From Hydractinia symbiolongicarpus (Eukaryota; Cnidaria; Hydrozoa; Anthoathecata; Hydractiniidae), in NCBI RefSeq assembly GCF_029227915.1, contig NC_079878.1:10664001-10728000 (forward strand): a DNA stretch of 64,000 bases. Reading direction: 5' to 3'. The notes beneath the pieces are model-generated. The model was not told the origin of the DNA. It did not search any database and saw only the letters and a program-made list of their open reading frames with translations. The translations under genes were made by a program, and so were the position numbers. Of the stretch, positions 22,407-31,117 are shown in pieces (within the stretch, counting starts at the first letter, position 1; each line of letters starts with the position of its first letter).

Positions 22407-22428
22407 ATGATGACTATTGTCCCAAAGT

Positions 22429-22453
22429 TTGTATATACTGATAGTATATACAA
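22429..22453. terminator. Intergenic hairpin after POLB
   Basis: A perfect 11-bp stem, ttgtatatact / agtatatacaa, with a 3-nt loop fills the gap between the POLB stop and the HNH start. It is part of the hairpin series of this element; a role in RNA 3'-end formation is inferred. Confidence 0.6.
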
Positions 22454-22459
22454 CAAAAA

Positions 22460-22954
22460 ATGGAGGAGACTAAATGCTGTTCAAACTGTAAAAGATCTTG
22501 TTCTTTGGCTAATTTTAAGATTAAGGAGGACGGACAACGGACAAAACAATGTATCAAATGCTTGGATAGTCATAATGCGTCAAAGGAACGTACCAAATGC
22601 CCGCATAAAAAAGAGAGATCACACTGCAAGGATTGTGATTTTCCTGGGTATCAGCATATCCTTATTCTAAATAGGATTCGTGCTGCTCTAAACAATGACA
22701 CTGAGATAGCATCCACAGAGTGCCTAGGGTGCGGTATCTGCACATTTATTGGGCATATCCAAGCTCAATTTAGAGATGGGATGTGCTGGGGAAACCGAGG
22801 TCAATGGGAGTTCGATCACAAAATCCCTATTAAATATCGAGTAAATGGTGTTCCACCTAGTATAGAGACTCAACTCGTGCGGTTACATTATACGAACATG
22901 CAGCCCCTGTGGGCAATAGAAAATCAAAAGAAGGGTTATCTAAGGGTGTTGTGA
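22460..22954 (+). CDS. HNH-type endonuclease with N-terminal zinc knuckles
   Basis: Intact 164-aa ORF. The N-terminal ~60 residues hold CxxC pairs (CSNCK, CIKC, CPHK, HCKDC), typical of a small zinc-binding module. The C-terminal part has CLGCGIC and then WEFDHKIPIKY and LHYTNMQPLWAIENQKKG, the core of an HNH nuclease: the DH pair, the NxQPLW strand and the terminal N..K. Similar HNH proteins occur in large DNA viruses and their relatives. It is codirectional with POLB and begins 6 bp after the hairpin. It may cut DNA during replication, packaging or homing; the choice is open. One of the best preserved genes of the element. Confidence 0.75.
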   Translation: MEETKCCSNCKRSCSLANFKIKEDGQRTKQCIKCLDSHNASKERTKCPHKKERSHCKDCDFPGYQHILILNRIRAALNNDTEIASTECLGCGICTFIGHIQAQFRDGMCWGNRGQWEFDHKIPIKYRVNGVPPSIETQLVRLHYTNMQPLWAIENQKKGYLRVL

Positions 22955-22986
22955 GACACCACCTTTACACAAAGCTGGAAATAAAA

Positions 22987-23106
22987 ATGGAGGTATTGCT
23001 ATTAATCGCATTGCTACTACCTTATGTCTGTATCATCCTCGGTTATTTAAAATATAAACGAGTATTAATAAAGATGTCTGAATTAGCTGAAATTTTGATG
23101 TTGTAG
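22987..23106 (+). CDS. Small hydrophobic protein, 39 aa
   Basis: The ATG follows AATAAAA. Residues 2-20 are a strong transmembrane segment (EVLLLIALLLPYVCIILGY) followed by basic residues. The frame overlaps the start of the next gene at 23077. Single-helix membrane proteins are common in Polinton and viral late gene sets, but no family is recognised. Its reality rests on the start context and the composition. Confidence 0.4.
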   Translation: MEVLLLIALLLPYVCIILGYLKYKRVLIKMSELAEILML

Positions 23107-23604
23107 ATACACCAGCAGAGGTCGTTGAACAAAAAAATAGACAAACGTCAAACATTGAAAGACATCCGTGAGACCAAGCCACATTTACTGCCTAAAAAAT
23201 ATAGCGAAGGTTTCCTGGACAAAGCATCGCCTGAAGTTATCGAGAAAATATATGATGAGTATATAGAACATGACCTCCATGAGAAAGGAGAAAAAACTGC
23301 AAAGGCATTGTCAACTCAAGCCCTTGGGTTATATAGCAAAGCTATTGGTAACCTTATATCACTTGATAGTTCTGAAGCCCTCAGTCATGATTTGGAAAAC
23401 GATCCTATTATTAGGGAGAGCATGACTGATCTTGGAATCCTCGTCTATACAGCGTTCGGAAAATTTTTAGCGCCTCTGTTGGTGGTTGTGCACATAGTTA
23501 ACCACTGTCAACTACCCGCGTCCAAGATGAATGAAGATAAGGTTGATGTAGAGCAAGAAAACAATGGGGAATACTCTATCAAAGATACACATGGAAAATC
23601 CTGA
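23077..23604 (+). pseudogene. Helical hypothetical protein of Polinton, broken near the start
   Basis: The gene begins at an ATG preceded by AATAAAG. After about seven codons the reading frame meets a stop (23104), while the +1 frame continues plausibly (DTPAEVVEQK). From about 23125 the original frame is open to 23604, coding mostly helical charged sequence, a hydrophobic stretch (LAPLLVVVHIV) and an acidic end. Two compensating frameshifts, the second probably in the A7 run near 23130, would explain this. No function recognised. Confidence 0.5.
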
Positions 23605-23791
23605 AGTGTTTGAAATGGGACGTATCATAGCAGATTCATTGGGTAATAGCAGAATAAAATCGCGGTACACGGATTGGTGTGGTATCTACAGTGACTCCTA
23701 CTCACGTGCTTTGGAAATCCTGACACCAGCAGCTGATCGATTTCCACCACAAGCATGTATAATTGTAAAGCCCCACATATGCATCAAATAA
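23591..23791 (+). CDS. Short hypothetical protein, possibly truncated
   Basis: The ORF starts inside the end of the preceding gene in another frame and codes 66 aa, with GRIIADSLGNSRIKSRYTDW near the N-terminus. The following 70 bp look like a decayed continuation before the hairpin at 23861. No family recognised. Confidence 0.35.
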   Translation: MENPEVFEMGRIIADSLGNSRIKSRYTDWCGIYSDSYSRALEILTPAADRFPPQACIIVKPHICIK

Positions 23792-23860
23792 GATACGCTG
23801 GCAGAAACGGTTTAAGGCCCTCCGTGATATATCAATACCTGAATGCGTGATCAAGATCTT

Positions 23861-23886
23861 TTATGTGTACTCCTTGGTACACATAA
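23861..23886. terminator. Intergenic hairpin
   Basis: A perfect 10-bp stem, ttatgtgtac / gtacacataa, with a 6-nt loop directly precedes the AATAAATG start of the next gene. Confidence 0.55.
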
Positions 23887-23889
23887 TAA

Positions 23890-24193
23890 ATGAACGAAGC
23901 AACCTGGTAGAGTGGCCCAAGGCTACAAGCTAGCAGCACTGATGAAGAAGAGGAAGGAAGATCTTAAACAACAAGAGGGTACTGTACAGCCTCCAGTCAA
24001 AAACTCTTCTGGGGTGAGTTCTGTACAGTCAGGTGGTGTACTATACATTTGTGGAAGCCTTATTATCCTCGCATGTATTGGAAGTGTCCTATATTTTACT
24101 CGTAAAAAATCCGCGAGTACTCAGCAGCCTCCACCAGCGGTTCATCAAAAACCTACCACGAACCACGATATCGATATTTTTTGTATGAGATAA
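23890..24193 (+). pseudogene. Small single-pass membrane protein, frameshifted
   Basis: The ATG at 23890 (AATAAATG context) reaches a stop after six codons. The +1 frame from about 23912 is open to 24193. It has a basic N-terminal helix (LMKKRKEDLKQQ), a transmembrane segment (VLYICGSLIILACIGSVLYF) and a short K/S/P-rich tail. A one-base frameshift near 23905 is the simplest explanation. Virion membrane or host-membrane interaction is possible but unproven. Confidence 0.45.
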
Positions 24194-24207
24194 GCCTATA
24201 ATAAAGT

Positions 24208-24459
24208 ATGAGTTCTAATGTTACTCCCCAACAGAAAGAGATTATTGATATGATACATGAGACCGTAGTCGACCTCGGTTTTACTTTCGCTTACGCGATG
24301 GCTGGAAAAAAATTCCTAGGGATCTCGAGTCCTATTACTAAGCTGGATGGCAGCGATGTTATGAAGATGGTTGCGTATTTCACAGCTGGTAGAGGAAGCT
24401 GCGAAATGGCAGTAAGCAGAGGATGGTTGCCCGCGAGTATAGTCCCAAAGCCTAAGTAA
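24208..24459 (+). CDS. Small hypothetical Polinton protein, 83 aa
   Basis: Intact ORF starting at an ATG after AATAAAGT. It is alanine/glycine-rich in the middle (FAYAMAGKKFLGISS) and could form an amphipathic or membrane-associated helix. It lies directly upstream of the ATPase, separated by a palindrome. Family not recognised. Confidence 0.5.
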   Translation: MSSNVTPQQKEIIDMIHETVVDLGFTFAYAMAGKKFLGISSPITKLDGSDVMKMVAYFTAGRGSCEMAVSRGWLPASIVPKPK

Positions 24460-24476
24460 GCATATGCAAATTTCGT

Positions 24477-24494
24477 GTATACCACGTGGTATAC
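24477..24494. terminator. 18-bp perfect palindrome before the ATPase
   Basis: gtataccacgtggtatac is a perfect palindrome, and the ATPase ATG follows at 24495. It could act as a hairpin in RNA like the other gap hairpins, or as a dyad site in DNA. Confidence 0.5.
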
Positions 24495-25106
24495 ATGAAA
24501 AATAAAATGACTCTAGACATCGTTAAAAACTCCTGCACTACAATCTTCACGGGTCCTACCTCATCTGGAAAGACGCAGCGCGTGCTTGCCCTCCTGGAAA
24601 ATGAATACAGAGGACACTTTCATAACATCGTGATCCTATGTCCAACGATCCGGTGGAACAACACTTACCTTGATAGATCATCACTTTTGAAGGATGATTA
24701 TGTGTTTTTGATAGCACCGCAGGATCAATTGTTTGAATGGATAGGCAAATTTTCGTCGCTGCTGGCAGGTGAAGAAACATTATTTATTGTCGATGATATC
24801 ATAGCTGATGAATCTCTCGACAAACGAAGGCAACCTTTACTTGAGCTCGCAATCTCTGGGAGACATCGAAGGCACTCGTTATGGATCTTGACTCAGAGTT
24901 ATTCGACAGTGCCGAAGAATTTAAGACGACAAAAGAAGCAGCGGTTTATGTGGTACCCTAGTGAACGTTCCGATATGAAAATTATTGATGAAGAGACGAA
25001 CCTGATGGATTACTGGGAGCCTATAAAGAATCAGTTGAAAAAGTCTAAGCACGCGTGCCTATATATTCGTCTCGAGCACCCTAGAAATTGGAGCATATTG
25101 GAATAA
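24495..25106 (+). CDS. ATP: A32-like genome packaging ATPase
   Basis: Intact 203-aa ORF. Walker A is GPTSSGKT (residues ~18-25) and Walker B is ETLFIVDDI (~93-101), followed by a QSYSTVPKNLR segment that fits the sensor region of the FtsK/HerA-type A32 family. These ATPases pump viral DNA into capsids in vaccinia relatives, virophages and Polintons. Length is normal for the Polinton version. The ATG at 24495 was chosen because an upstream in-frame GTG at 24486 is an unlikely start. It is codirectional with neighbours on both sides; the next gene starts 6 bp after its stop. No break is seen, in contrast to POLB and the capsid genes. Confidence 0.9.
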   Translation: MKNKMTLDIVKNSCTTIFTGPTSSGKTQRVLALLENEYRGHFHNIVILCPTIRWNNTYLDRSSLLKDDYVFLIAPQDQLFEWIGKFSSLLAGEETLFIVDDIIADESLDKRRQPLLELAISGRHRRHSLWILTQSYSTVPKNLRRQKKQRFMWYPSERSDMKIIDEETNLMDYWEPIKNQLKKSKHACLYIRLEHPRNWSILE

Positions 25107-25112
25107 ATAAAC

Positions 25113-25319
25113 ATGTCATATATCAGAACCTTGGAAAAACAGCTGAAGGCTTGTCACAATGAGATGGACAGAATACCCTATCTAGAGGGGAGTCTGGAGG
25201 CCCTTCAGGAGGAGCTTCGTGATGTTCTGGAGAGAGAAAGGATCCACAGGAATATTAATCATTTTGTATTAATGTCAACCGTCCTACTCATTGTGACCCT
25301 GGGTGGAACCATTATTTAA
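25113..25319 (+). CDS. Coiled-coil, tail-anchored small protein, 68 aa
   Basis: It starts at an ATG in AATAAACATG context, 6 bp after the ATPase stop. Residues 5-45 are strongly helical with a heptad look (LEKQLKACHNEMDRI, LEALQEELRDVLERE). Residues ~50-67 form a C-terminal membrane anchor (FVLMSTVLLIVTLGGTII). Intact. A virion or membrane-scaffold role is plausible, but no family is recognised. Confidence 0.6.
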   Translation: MSYIRTLEKQLKACHNEMDRIPYLEGSLEALQEELRDVLERERIHRNINHFVLMSTVLLIVTLGGTII

Positions 25320-25325
25320 ATAAAG

Positions 25326-25940
25326 ATGTCCTCACTTGCGTTAAACACATTGCCCGCCATTGAGATATTGGTAAACAATCAAGGCCAACCAATGTTTAAG
25401 CGTTCAGATCTTGGAAGGTTCTTGGGTATTGTTGATATAAAAACATCCTGTAGAACGCTTAATATAACGGAGAAGACGCGTATGGAGCTAAATGTTCAGG
25501 ACCAGGCGTGGTATGCCGGATCAAAGGAAACTAAAAATGCTCACGATGTATTCATCTCTTTGGACGGTGCTCTTGAGATTTGTGTACATTCAAGAAAACC
25601 AAAGGCTCTTAAAATTATGAGATGGCTTGCGGCGAAAGGTATTAAAAAATTACAAGAAACTATCGAAGAGCATCATCAAGCTCTTGCAATACTCAAAGAT
25701 GACCTTCAGGAAAGGGTCCTAACCATTGCCAACCTTCAGGATGATCGAGAGAAACAGCTCGACCTAAGAACATTGGAAATTGCGGGACTTCGTCAAAGAC
25801 ACGTACCACATGCCAATGATGTGGTCAAGGATAATGTGATCATGATTTTTCGGAAACATACTACTCCTGACGACGATAGGTATCATCATCTTACTCGCGA
25901 CGACTTATACGACCTGGGTGATACGGCATTAGAAGATTAG
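25326..25940 (+). CDS. BRO-N/MSV199-like DNA-binding protein with coiled coil
   Basis: Intact 204-aa ORF in AATAAAGATG context. The N-terminal ~110 residues fit the BRO-N/MSV199 type: FKRSDLGRFLGI..IKTSCR, a conserved tryptophan (DQAWYAG) and FISLDGALEICVHSRKPKA..MRWLA. A coiled coil follows (residues ~115-165). The C-terminus, where relatives often carry a GIY-YIG or other catalytic domain, is short and ends DLGDTALED, so it may be truncated. BRO proteins of baculoviruses and large DNA viruses bind DNA and modulate transcription or replication. It is convergent with the integrase; a hairpin lies in the 46-bp gap. Confidence 0.75.
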   Translation: MSSLALNTLPAIEILVNNQGQPMFKRSDLGRFLGIVDIKTSCRTLNITEKTRMELNVQDQAWYAGSKETKNAHDVFISLDGALEICVHSRKPKALKIMRWLAAKGIKKLQETIEEHHQALAILKDDLQERVLTIANLQDDREKQLDLRTLEIAGLRQRHVPHANDVVKDNVIMIFRKHTTPDDDRYHHLTRDDLYDLGDTALED

Positions 25941-25950
25941 AGACGCGTGG

Positions 25951-25975
25951 TTTTGTGTGTTATGAACACACAAAA
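25951..25975. terminator. Hairpin between convergent BRO-like and integrase genes
   Basis: A perfect 10-bp stem, ttttgtgtgt / acacacaaaa, with loop tatga lies in the gap between two converging genes. It can fold on either strand and so could define both RNA 3' ends. Confidence 0.65.
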
Positions 25976-25986
25976 TCGAGAAAATA

Positions 25987-26737
25987 TTACCAATCTTTCA
26001 CATGCTCCGGAGGTATTTTAACATCTTTGGAAATCAACATTAATTCCTCTGACACGAAATTCCGATCAGGCCCATCTGCCAAGTAGTATAACAATCTCGT
26101 TCCAGTTACGATACGGTCGAGCCTGTATGTTTTCTTACTCCACCAGGCATCCGTAGCGCGGCGTCTTACATCGTTGTGCTCTTCGCCGGGTTGAAGCAAG
26201 TACAAATAGAGCCCGTCCTCAGGTAATGCGTTTTCCTCAGGATGCTCATCGCTTTTTGCGAGTGGTACATAATCAAGCTTGATAGCAGATGAAGGTTTAA
26301 TACCAATCATAGCCGTCTTGGAATTGTTCATGGTTTTTACAATATTGTATAGGTGTTTTACCCATGTAGTTCTGGTTTTGTCAGAGGCAAGCTCCTGAGC
26401 ATCTTGGGGTTTAAAGAGTCTCTCCGCGAGTACCTTATTGTAGCTTTCGACAAACGCCGTGAAAGTATGATGGTATTTGGTAGTTGCCCGCTTGATTTCC
26501 ACACCTTTACCTTCCCGGAGCTTCGTGATGTCCGATTTGAATTTGCTACCTTGGTCACATTGGGAAGTCTTCGGATAACGGAGAGGTCCCGCTTCATAAA
26601 TATCCTTGAGCATCTCCACAACCTCCTTGACCCTCTTGCTACGTAACGGCCGCGCTACCTTATACCTCGAGGCAACGTCAATATCCGTGAGGATATATTT
26701 GTATGTGTTTTTATACACATAACCGACGTCGGGAGGA
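25987..26737 (-). pseudogene. INT: Polinton integrase, central and C-terminal part
   Basis: The frame contains the second half of a retroviral-type integrase catalytic core. YKYILTDIDVASRYK leads to CDQGSKF (second catalytic aspartate) and FVESYNKVLAERLF (catalytic glutamate). After it come the core end (TTWVKHLYNIVKTMNN) and a C-terminal region with a chromo-like look (WSKKTYRLDRIVTGTRLLYYLADG). The first catalytic aspartate and the N-terminal domain are absent on this strand and lie inverted at 26898-27179. The frame is open up to 26904 in unrelated sequence, an artefact of the inversion. In an intact element the enzyme joins the transposon ends to host DNA with a 6-bp stagger. Confidence 0.85.
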
Positions 26738-26897
26738 ACAGCGTGCTGCTGGATAGAGTTTAAAGGAATTAGAGGAAAATATGAGACAGTACTATATTGC
26801 AACGATCGAGAAGGCTCCAAAGCGATCGAGAAGGCTCCTTGGCCCTCCTCGGGTTCGTAGCGTACAAATACATGTAATCGTTTTTTATATATAATAA
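26738..26897. other. Inverted segment, possible remnant of the capsid gene tail
   Basis: This stretch lies inside the inverted block. Read on the plus strand it has short fragments (IEKAP, VQIHVIVFYI then stop) that resemble the end of Polinton capsid proteins, which fits a former order capsid then integrase. It contains a 20-bp-spaced direct repeat of cgatcgagaaggctcc at 26803 and 26823. The capsid assignment is weak. Confidence 0.3.
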
Positions 26898-27179
26898 ATG
26901 TCAAAGCATATCATTACTTCAGAAGAAGCGGAAAAATTAAGCAGCATCTATTACCAACCAGAACATCTTTGGACTGGACGAAAAGCCATTACGATACTCA
27001 CTGAAAAATCTGGTCTTTCCAAAAAGAGAGTTATTCACTGGCTGAGTCGCCAGCTCTTGTGGCTGAGACATGTCAAGGGTCCAAAGCGCATTAATTACCC
27101 TCATTTCACTGTTACGAGACCTAATGAGATCCACCAATTCGACCTGCTCTATATGCCTCATGTTCCATATGATCCTTAG
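26898..27179 (+). pseudogene. INT: Polinton integrase, N-terminal part, inverted
   Basis: A 93-codon frame starts at an ATG in ATAATAAATG context. It has a helical N-terminal domain (TILTEKSGLSKKRVIHWLSR) and reaches the first catalytic aspartate (PNEIHQFDLLYMPH) before stopping at the breakpoint. It lies head-to-head with the remainder of the integrase on the minus strand. Flipping the block from about 26738 to 27179 would bring the two parts together in the right order and orientation. Integrase genes of this class are continuous, so this is a rearrangement and not a natural split. Confidence 0.8.
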
Positions 27180-27180
27180 G

Positions 27181-28167
27181 CACCATGGCATGTGAATAGA
27201 GCTCATTGGGGCTCCCTTCGATTGAGATCTTCTCGATCTTCGGATTATAAAATTTTTCGTTATTCCCAGCATATTCCTTAACAACGGTAGGATACTGGAA
27301 TAATAGGAGGACTCCCTTTAAGCTCTTGGCAGGGGTATCTAATTATAGGTTGTAGGATGTGTCAGCCTTTTTCAGGGTCACCACTTCACTTCTGAGGATC
27401 CTTTCATATGGTAGGGCAAGCCTCGAGTATCTCGACATCATGGTACCTGCCAATTCTTCGTTGGTCACTTTATCAAACTCTAACCAAATATTGCTGATCT
27501 TATAAGAGGAATCCGCGGCCTTTGCCGCTGTGCTTCCAGATGCCGCAGTGCCGGAGTCCTTTATCACGTCACCGTACGATGCAAAATGAAAAATGAAGCT
27601 GCGTCGGTCATGGATTCCAGCCTGGTAGAAGGGTAAGTCTCGTGTCAACGAGAACATCTTACCGATAGGAATACAGAACGTGTTACCGTAGGCCTCAGCG
27701 ATGGCCTTCTCTTCGTTATTACCAACATGGTCGCTGGCTTTGACTTGGAGGGACCTAATGGTACCATCGTTCGGATTGATACCCTGAAGGATCAGGTTAT
27801 TGTCCCTATCAAATTTTGGCAGCCAGAGATCACGATAAACCGCGAGCATGTTGTAATCTAGTATGTTTTGTATTTCGTTGTTGTTAAGGCTAATTCTAAG
27901 GTTTTGAACCAATGCTTTGCCGATATTGCTCACAATTGTATGCTTGCTGTTTGTACCAGTCAGCTCAAGGTCGAACATCAACTTTATTGAGCCGGGGAAA
28001 ATGACCTGATTTTCACCCATATTAGGAAGATCCACGTACAAATTTTCATTGGCACCAATGGTAGAAGGCACGTGGCTTATCTTTACCCTTTGCCTTTTGC
28101 CTTTCATAGAAAACATAGTCTTGATTTCCCTGTATGGATTTAGTTTATTTCCGAATATGTCAGACAT
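27181..28167 (-). pseudogene. MCP: Major capsid protein (double jelly-roll type), broken
   Basis: The main frame (27343-28167, 274 aa) starts in ATAAACATG context. It has the N-terminal features of Polinton/adintovirus-type capsids: NLYVDLPNMGENQVIFPGS, then LVQNLRISLNNNEI, YRDLWLPKFDRDNN and NIWLEFDKVTNEELA. A TAA at 27340-27342 interrupts the frame, but the same frame continues with SLKGVLLLFQ and EKFYNPKIEKISI up to about 27181, where the inversion breakpoint cuts it. The C-terminal jelly-roll is mostly missing. Normal Polinton capsids are considerably longer. The gene is divergent from 28202-29497. Confidence 0.8.
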
Positions 28168-28201
28168 GTTTATTTATAGCAGTTTGGACTTGAAAAAAAC
28201 T

Positions 28202-29497
28202 ATGGATAATCCGGGATATGATGACTTTACGCCAGAGGAAGATATTCCAGACGAGCCTGAGGAGTTTAGTAGCGAGATCCTTTGACCCGAGCCTGATGTC
28301 AGCCTAACACCAGGACAACAGCAGGGAGGTGCGCGTGGGCGATTGGATGTTGGGCTTGGGGAACAGAATTTAGAGGAAACCGTCGATGATCTTTATGCTA
28401 AACTTAGCGAGCATTTAGTATTAAGGCTGTCAACCGATAAAAATTATCATTATTTTAGGGTCGATGAAGGTAAAAAGCTTGTTTTTAGGGCGGTTACGCT
28501 GGGGAGTAAAGAATATAAAGAGATAGCGCTTACGACTGCGACCGGTGAGTTAAGAGCTATTACAGCTATAGAGACAGCCTTAGGACCTACGCGTCTGAAG
28601 GGTTTTGCCGACTATGTTACACCCAACAAAAGCAGTAAAATGAGAGCTCAAAAACTCCTGAATGATATTGATACAGTCGCGAATAACTCTCGTGAAATCG
28701 AGATGCTGCCGCTACTCGAGAACGTGCTCGATGACACGGAGAGCCTGATCGAAGATACTTCCTTTGGTGGGAATATCACAGAGAGTGAAAGAGGAGGGTT
28801 AAACCTCGAGCTTCAAACGTTACATGGTAACCTCAAGCACTTGAAAGGCAAGATGGTCTTTTACGACTCTCAGATCTCCGAGAGAGAAGCCAAGGTGAAA
28901 GAGCTCGAGAGCAAGAAAGCCACACCTGGGGCATCTGATGAACAGCTAGCTATCTGGGACAGGGATATAGCCAAGGCCAAGGAAGACCTGGAACGACTAC
29001 GTGATCACAAAGAGGCTACTGCAAAAGCGCACGGTTTACTATCATCCGACACTCAGAGCCAGCTGCTACACATTAAAGACACATTAATGAAAATCGCAGG
29101 GGATGATAAAACTTTGGTTGAAAAGCTCAAGATTCTCTTCAAGGAACAAGGCTTGACTATAGCGAGTATTATCTCAGCCGTGGGCTTACTGATATCAACC
29201 CTGGTCCTAGCGCTCACGGGAGGTAGTGGGGCAGCAGCAGGTGCAGGAGGAAGTGGTGGTAGCAAAGGATTTGTTCAAAAACAGCTGGAGAGATTGGGAA
29301 AATTCCTTAAATATCTAGCAGGGAAGGCGGGGGCAGCTCTTCCTGGGATAATTGGTACCATCGTATCATTTTTCTTCTGGGTAGCCGCCAAAATCGTGGA
29401 ATATGTAGCGAGGCATCTGTATTTGGCCATCGCGGGTGCTGTGGGTATAGTTGTAGCGTATGTAGGTAACAGGGGGAGTAAGGGTAAATCGCATTGA
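28202..29497 (+). pseudogene. Polinton virion-associated protein, coiled coil and hydrophobic C-terminus, one stop
   Basis: From the ATG at 28202 the frame codes 27 residues of acidic sequence, meets a TGA at 28283, and is then open for 400 codons. The middle is a long helical/coiled-coil region (HLKGKMVFYDSQISEREAKV, WDRDIAKAKEDLERLRD). The C-terminal ~130 residues are hydrophobic and glycine/alanine-rich, with several possible membrane helices (IASIISAVGLLISTLVLAL, LPGIIGTIVSFFFWVAAKI, LYLAIAGAVGIVVAYVG). I recognise it as a recurrent cnidarian Polinton protein located between the capsid and penton genes. A virion membrane-interaction role is a reasonable guess, not shown. Confidence 0.6.
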
Positions 29498-29499
29498 GA

Positions 29500-29527
29500 G
29501 TCTAGTATGTTGTTCAACACATTAGAC
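29500..29527. terminator. Hairpin between convergent virion genes
   Basis: An imperfect stem of 13 pairing positions (gtcta.. / ..tagac, with one wobble and one mismatch) fills exactly the gap between the plus gene ending at 29497 and the minus gene ending at 29528. Confidence 0.6.
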
Positions 29528-30393
29528 CTATTTCTTCACCCATATAAATGCGAGTATAAGTCCTACTCCTACCATAACCAGCGTGGCTTTGGTATCCTCG
29601 TGAACAGCAGCTTCCTTGGTATCAGGCGTGGTTTTCTTTATATGTTGCCTCGGAGGTGTGGTGAAGGATGCCTCATGCTTGACAGCTTTGGTATTCAGAT
29701 CTAACTCCACACCTATACCTACATCAGAGGGCGCGATTAGAACATTGTTGTTATACCCTACAATCTTTCCAATGCGTAGGTCCACGCTGGGCATTACGGC
29801 GAAGTTTACCGGTATAGTATACTTTCGCTTAGCTTCGTCAGGTCCTCCGATTTCAGGCCCTGGGAGGTTGGTATGATGAATTTGGCCCAATCCCCATCAA
29901 CCTGCGGCCACCAACGGCCGTTGGTGAGTGACGACATTACTGCTTTAAACGTGTACAAAGCGTTGGGATCCGCACCATATTCACGCCATACTCGCGCATA
30001 CCCCGAGGTACAGTAGGGGTTATCGTACTGAGAAAAGCCTCCCTCGTATGGTATGGGTACCTTCATTCTCGCTAAAATACGACGCATATGGTAGTACACG
30101 TGAAATTTGAAAATAGCGTTAACGAGGGGTACGGAGCCACTCATGTGCTTGGCAGATATCCCCAACGCCGTTGTTGCGCAATATTTCAAGGCTCGCCCTT
30201 TCCAATTTACATTTACAGAATCGTTCAACAGGTTAGTGGGAACTTTGATGGGATAATTGGTAAACTGTGGGAATGCCATGGAAATGTGCTGAGTCGTAGA
30301 CACGTATAGCTCCTGATGCTCCAAGTTAGTTACGTTGAGAGGCCACTCGCCTCTGTTGGACTTTGCTGTAGGATTATAGCTATAAATATTCAT
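29528..30393 (-). pseudogene. Penton/minor-capsid-like protein of Polinton, frameshifted
   Basis: Two overlapping minus frames form one gene. The upstream frame (30393-29806) begins MNIYSYNPTAKSNRGEWPL and includes DSVNVNWKGRALKY, AKHMSGSVPLVNAIF and GADPNALYTF. It shifts near 29840 to the frame ending at 29528 (VDLRIGKIVGYNNNVLIAPSD), which closes with a membrane segment (LVMVGVGLILAFIWV). The segment between ..SQGL and the LRIG region is shorter than I would expect, so an internal deletion is likely. The position next to other structural genes and the strong conservation in cnidarian elements suggest the penton or minor capsid role; the role is inferred. Confidence 0.6.
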
Positions 30394-30415
30394 CTTTTCT
30401 TTAAAGAAAGAAACA

Positions 30416-31117
30416 ATGAAGCAACTTTACGTTATTAATATTGATGAACCAATAGTCTTTGATGAATATCTGAGTGAAGAAACCAGGATCGCTCTGAAAT
30501 CCATCAGCATTAGAGCTACATGGCTGAATCTTTTCGAAAAAAATAACGATATTAAAATTTATAAAGCGACGCCTGGTTTGACCAATGATGGGGATTTTAG
30601 CGTTGGGGATTTTGAAATCCTTATTATTATCGAGAAGGGCCTATAGAGAATAGAAGATCTCGCTGCCATAGTCTACGAGCATGCGGGAGGAAGGATCAAA
30701 CTTTTTGTACTCAGGAATGGAGTATGTAAAGTCAGAGTTAGTAAAGGATATGTTGCCATAGTTGATAAGACATTGACGGATCTTATGGGATATAATTTTG
30801 ATACCAAATTAATGTTCACCGAAGGCGATCACGACAGCTTATACAAGGCTGATGTCTACCAGAGGCTTAGACTCACTTGTCACCAGCTAGATGAGGAAAG
30901 ATGCCTTCTTAACGGAAAAAAGTCCAAGATACTAGCAATACTCCCTATCAAAGAGCTTACTGCTTGGGGAGATGAGATGATATGGACTTTTGATAACCCT
31001 GTTTACCTTCCTTTAAAGGGCTCGACGGATCACCTAAATATTATGTTGACGGATGAATATCACCATGATAAAAACGTTTTATTCATAGGACTAACGATGT
31101 GCATGCTTATAAAATAA
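30416..31117 (+). pseudogene. Conserved Polinton structural-type protein, one in-frame stop
   Basis: One frame of 234 codons runs from the ATG at 30416 to TAA at 31117, broken only by a TAG at 30644. The N-terminus (KQLYVINIDEPIVF) and the C-terminal region (NPVYLPLKGSTDHLNIMLTD, then LFIGLTMCMLIK) are beta-rich and recur in cnidarian Polintons beside the penton-like gene. It is divergent from 29528-30393 with a short A/T palindrome (ttctttaaagaa) between the starts. A virion surface or minor structural role is inferred from neighbourhood only. Confidence 0.55.

Noticed and set aside
23077-23604. Programmed frameshift in the A7 run of this gene
   Set aside because: Many neighbouring genes carry random stops and shifts, so simple decay explains it better.
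25951-25975. Bacterial rho-independent terminators
   Set aside because: The hairpins lack the GC-rich stem plus T-tract layout and lie in a eukaryotic element; an RNA 3'-end palindrome is the more suitable comparison.
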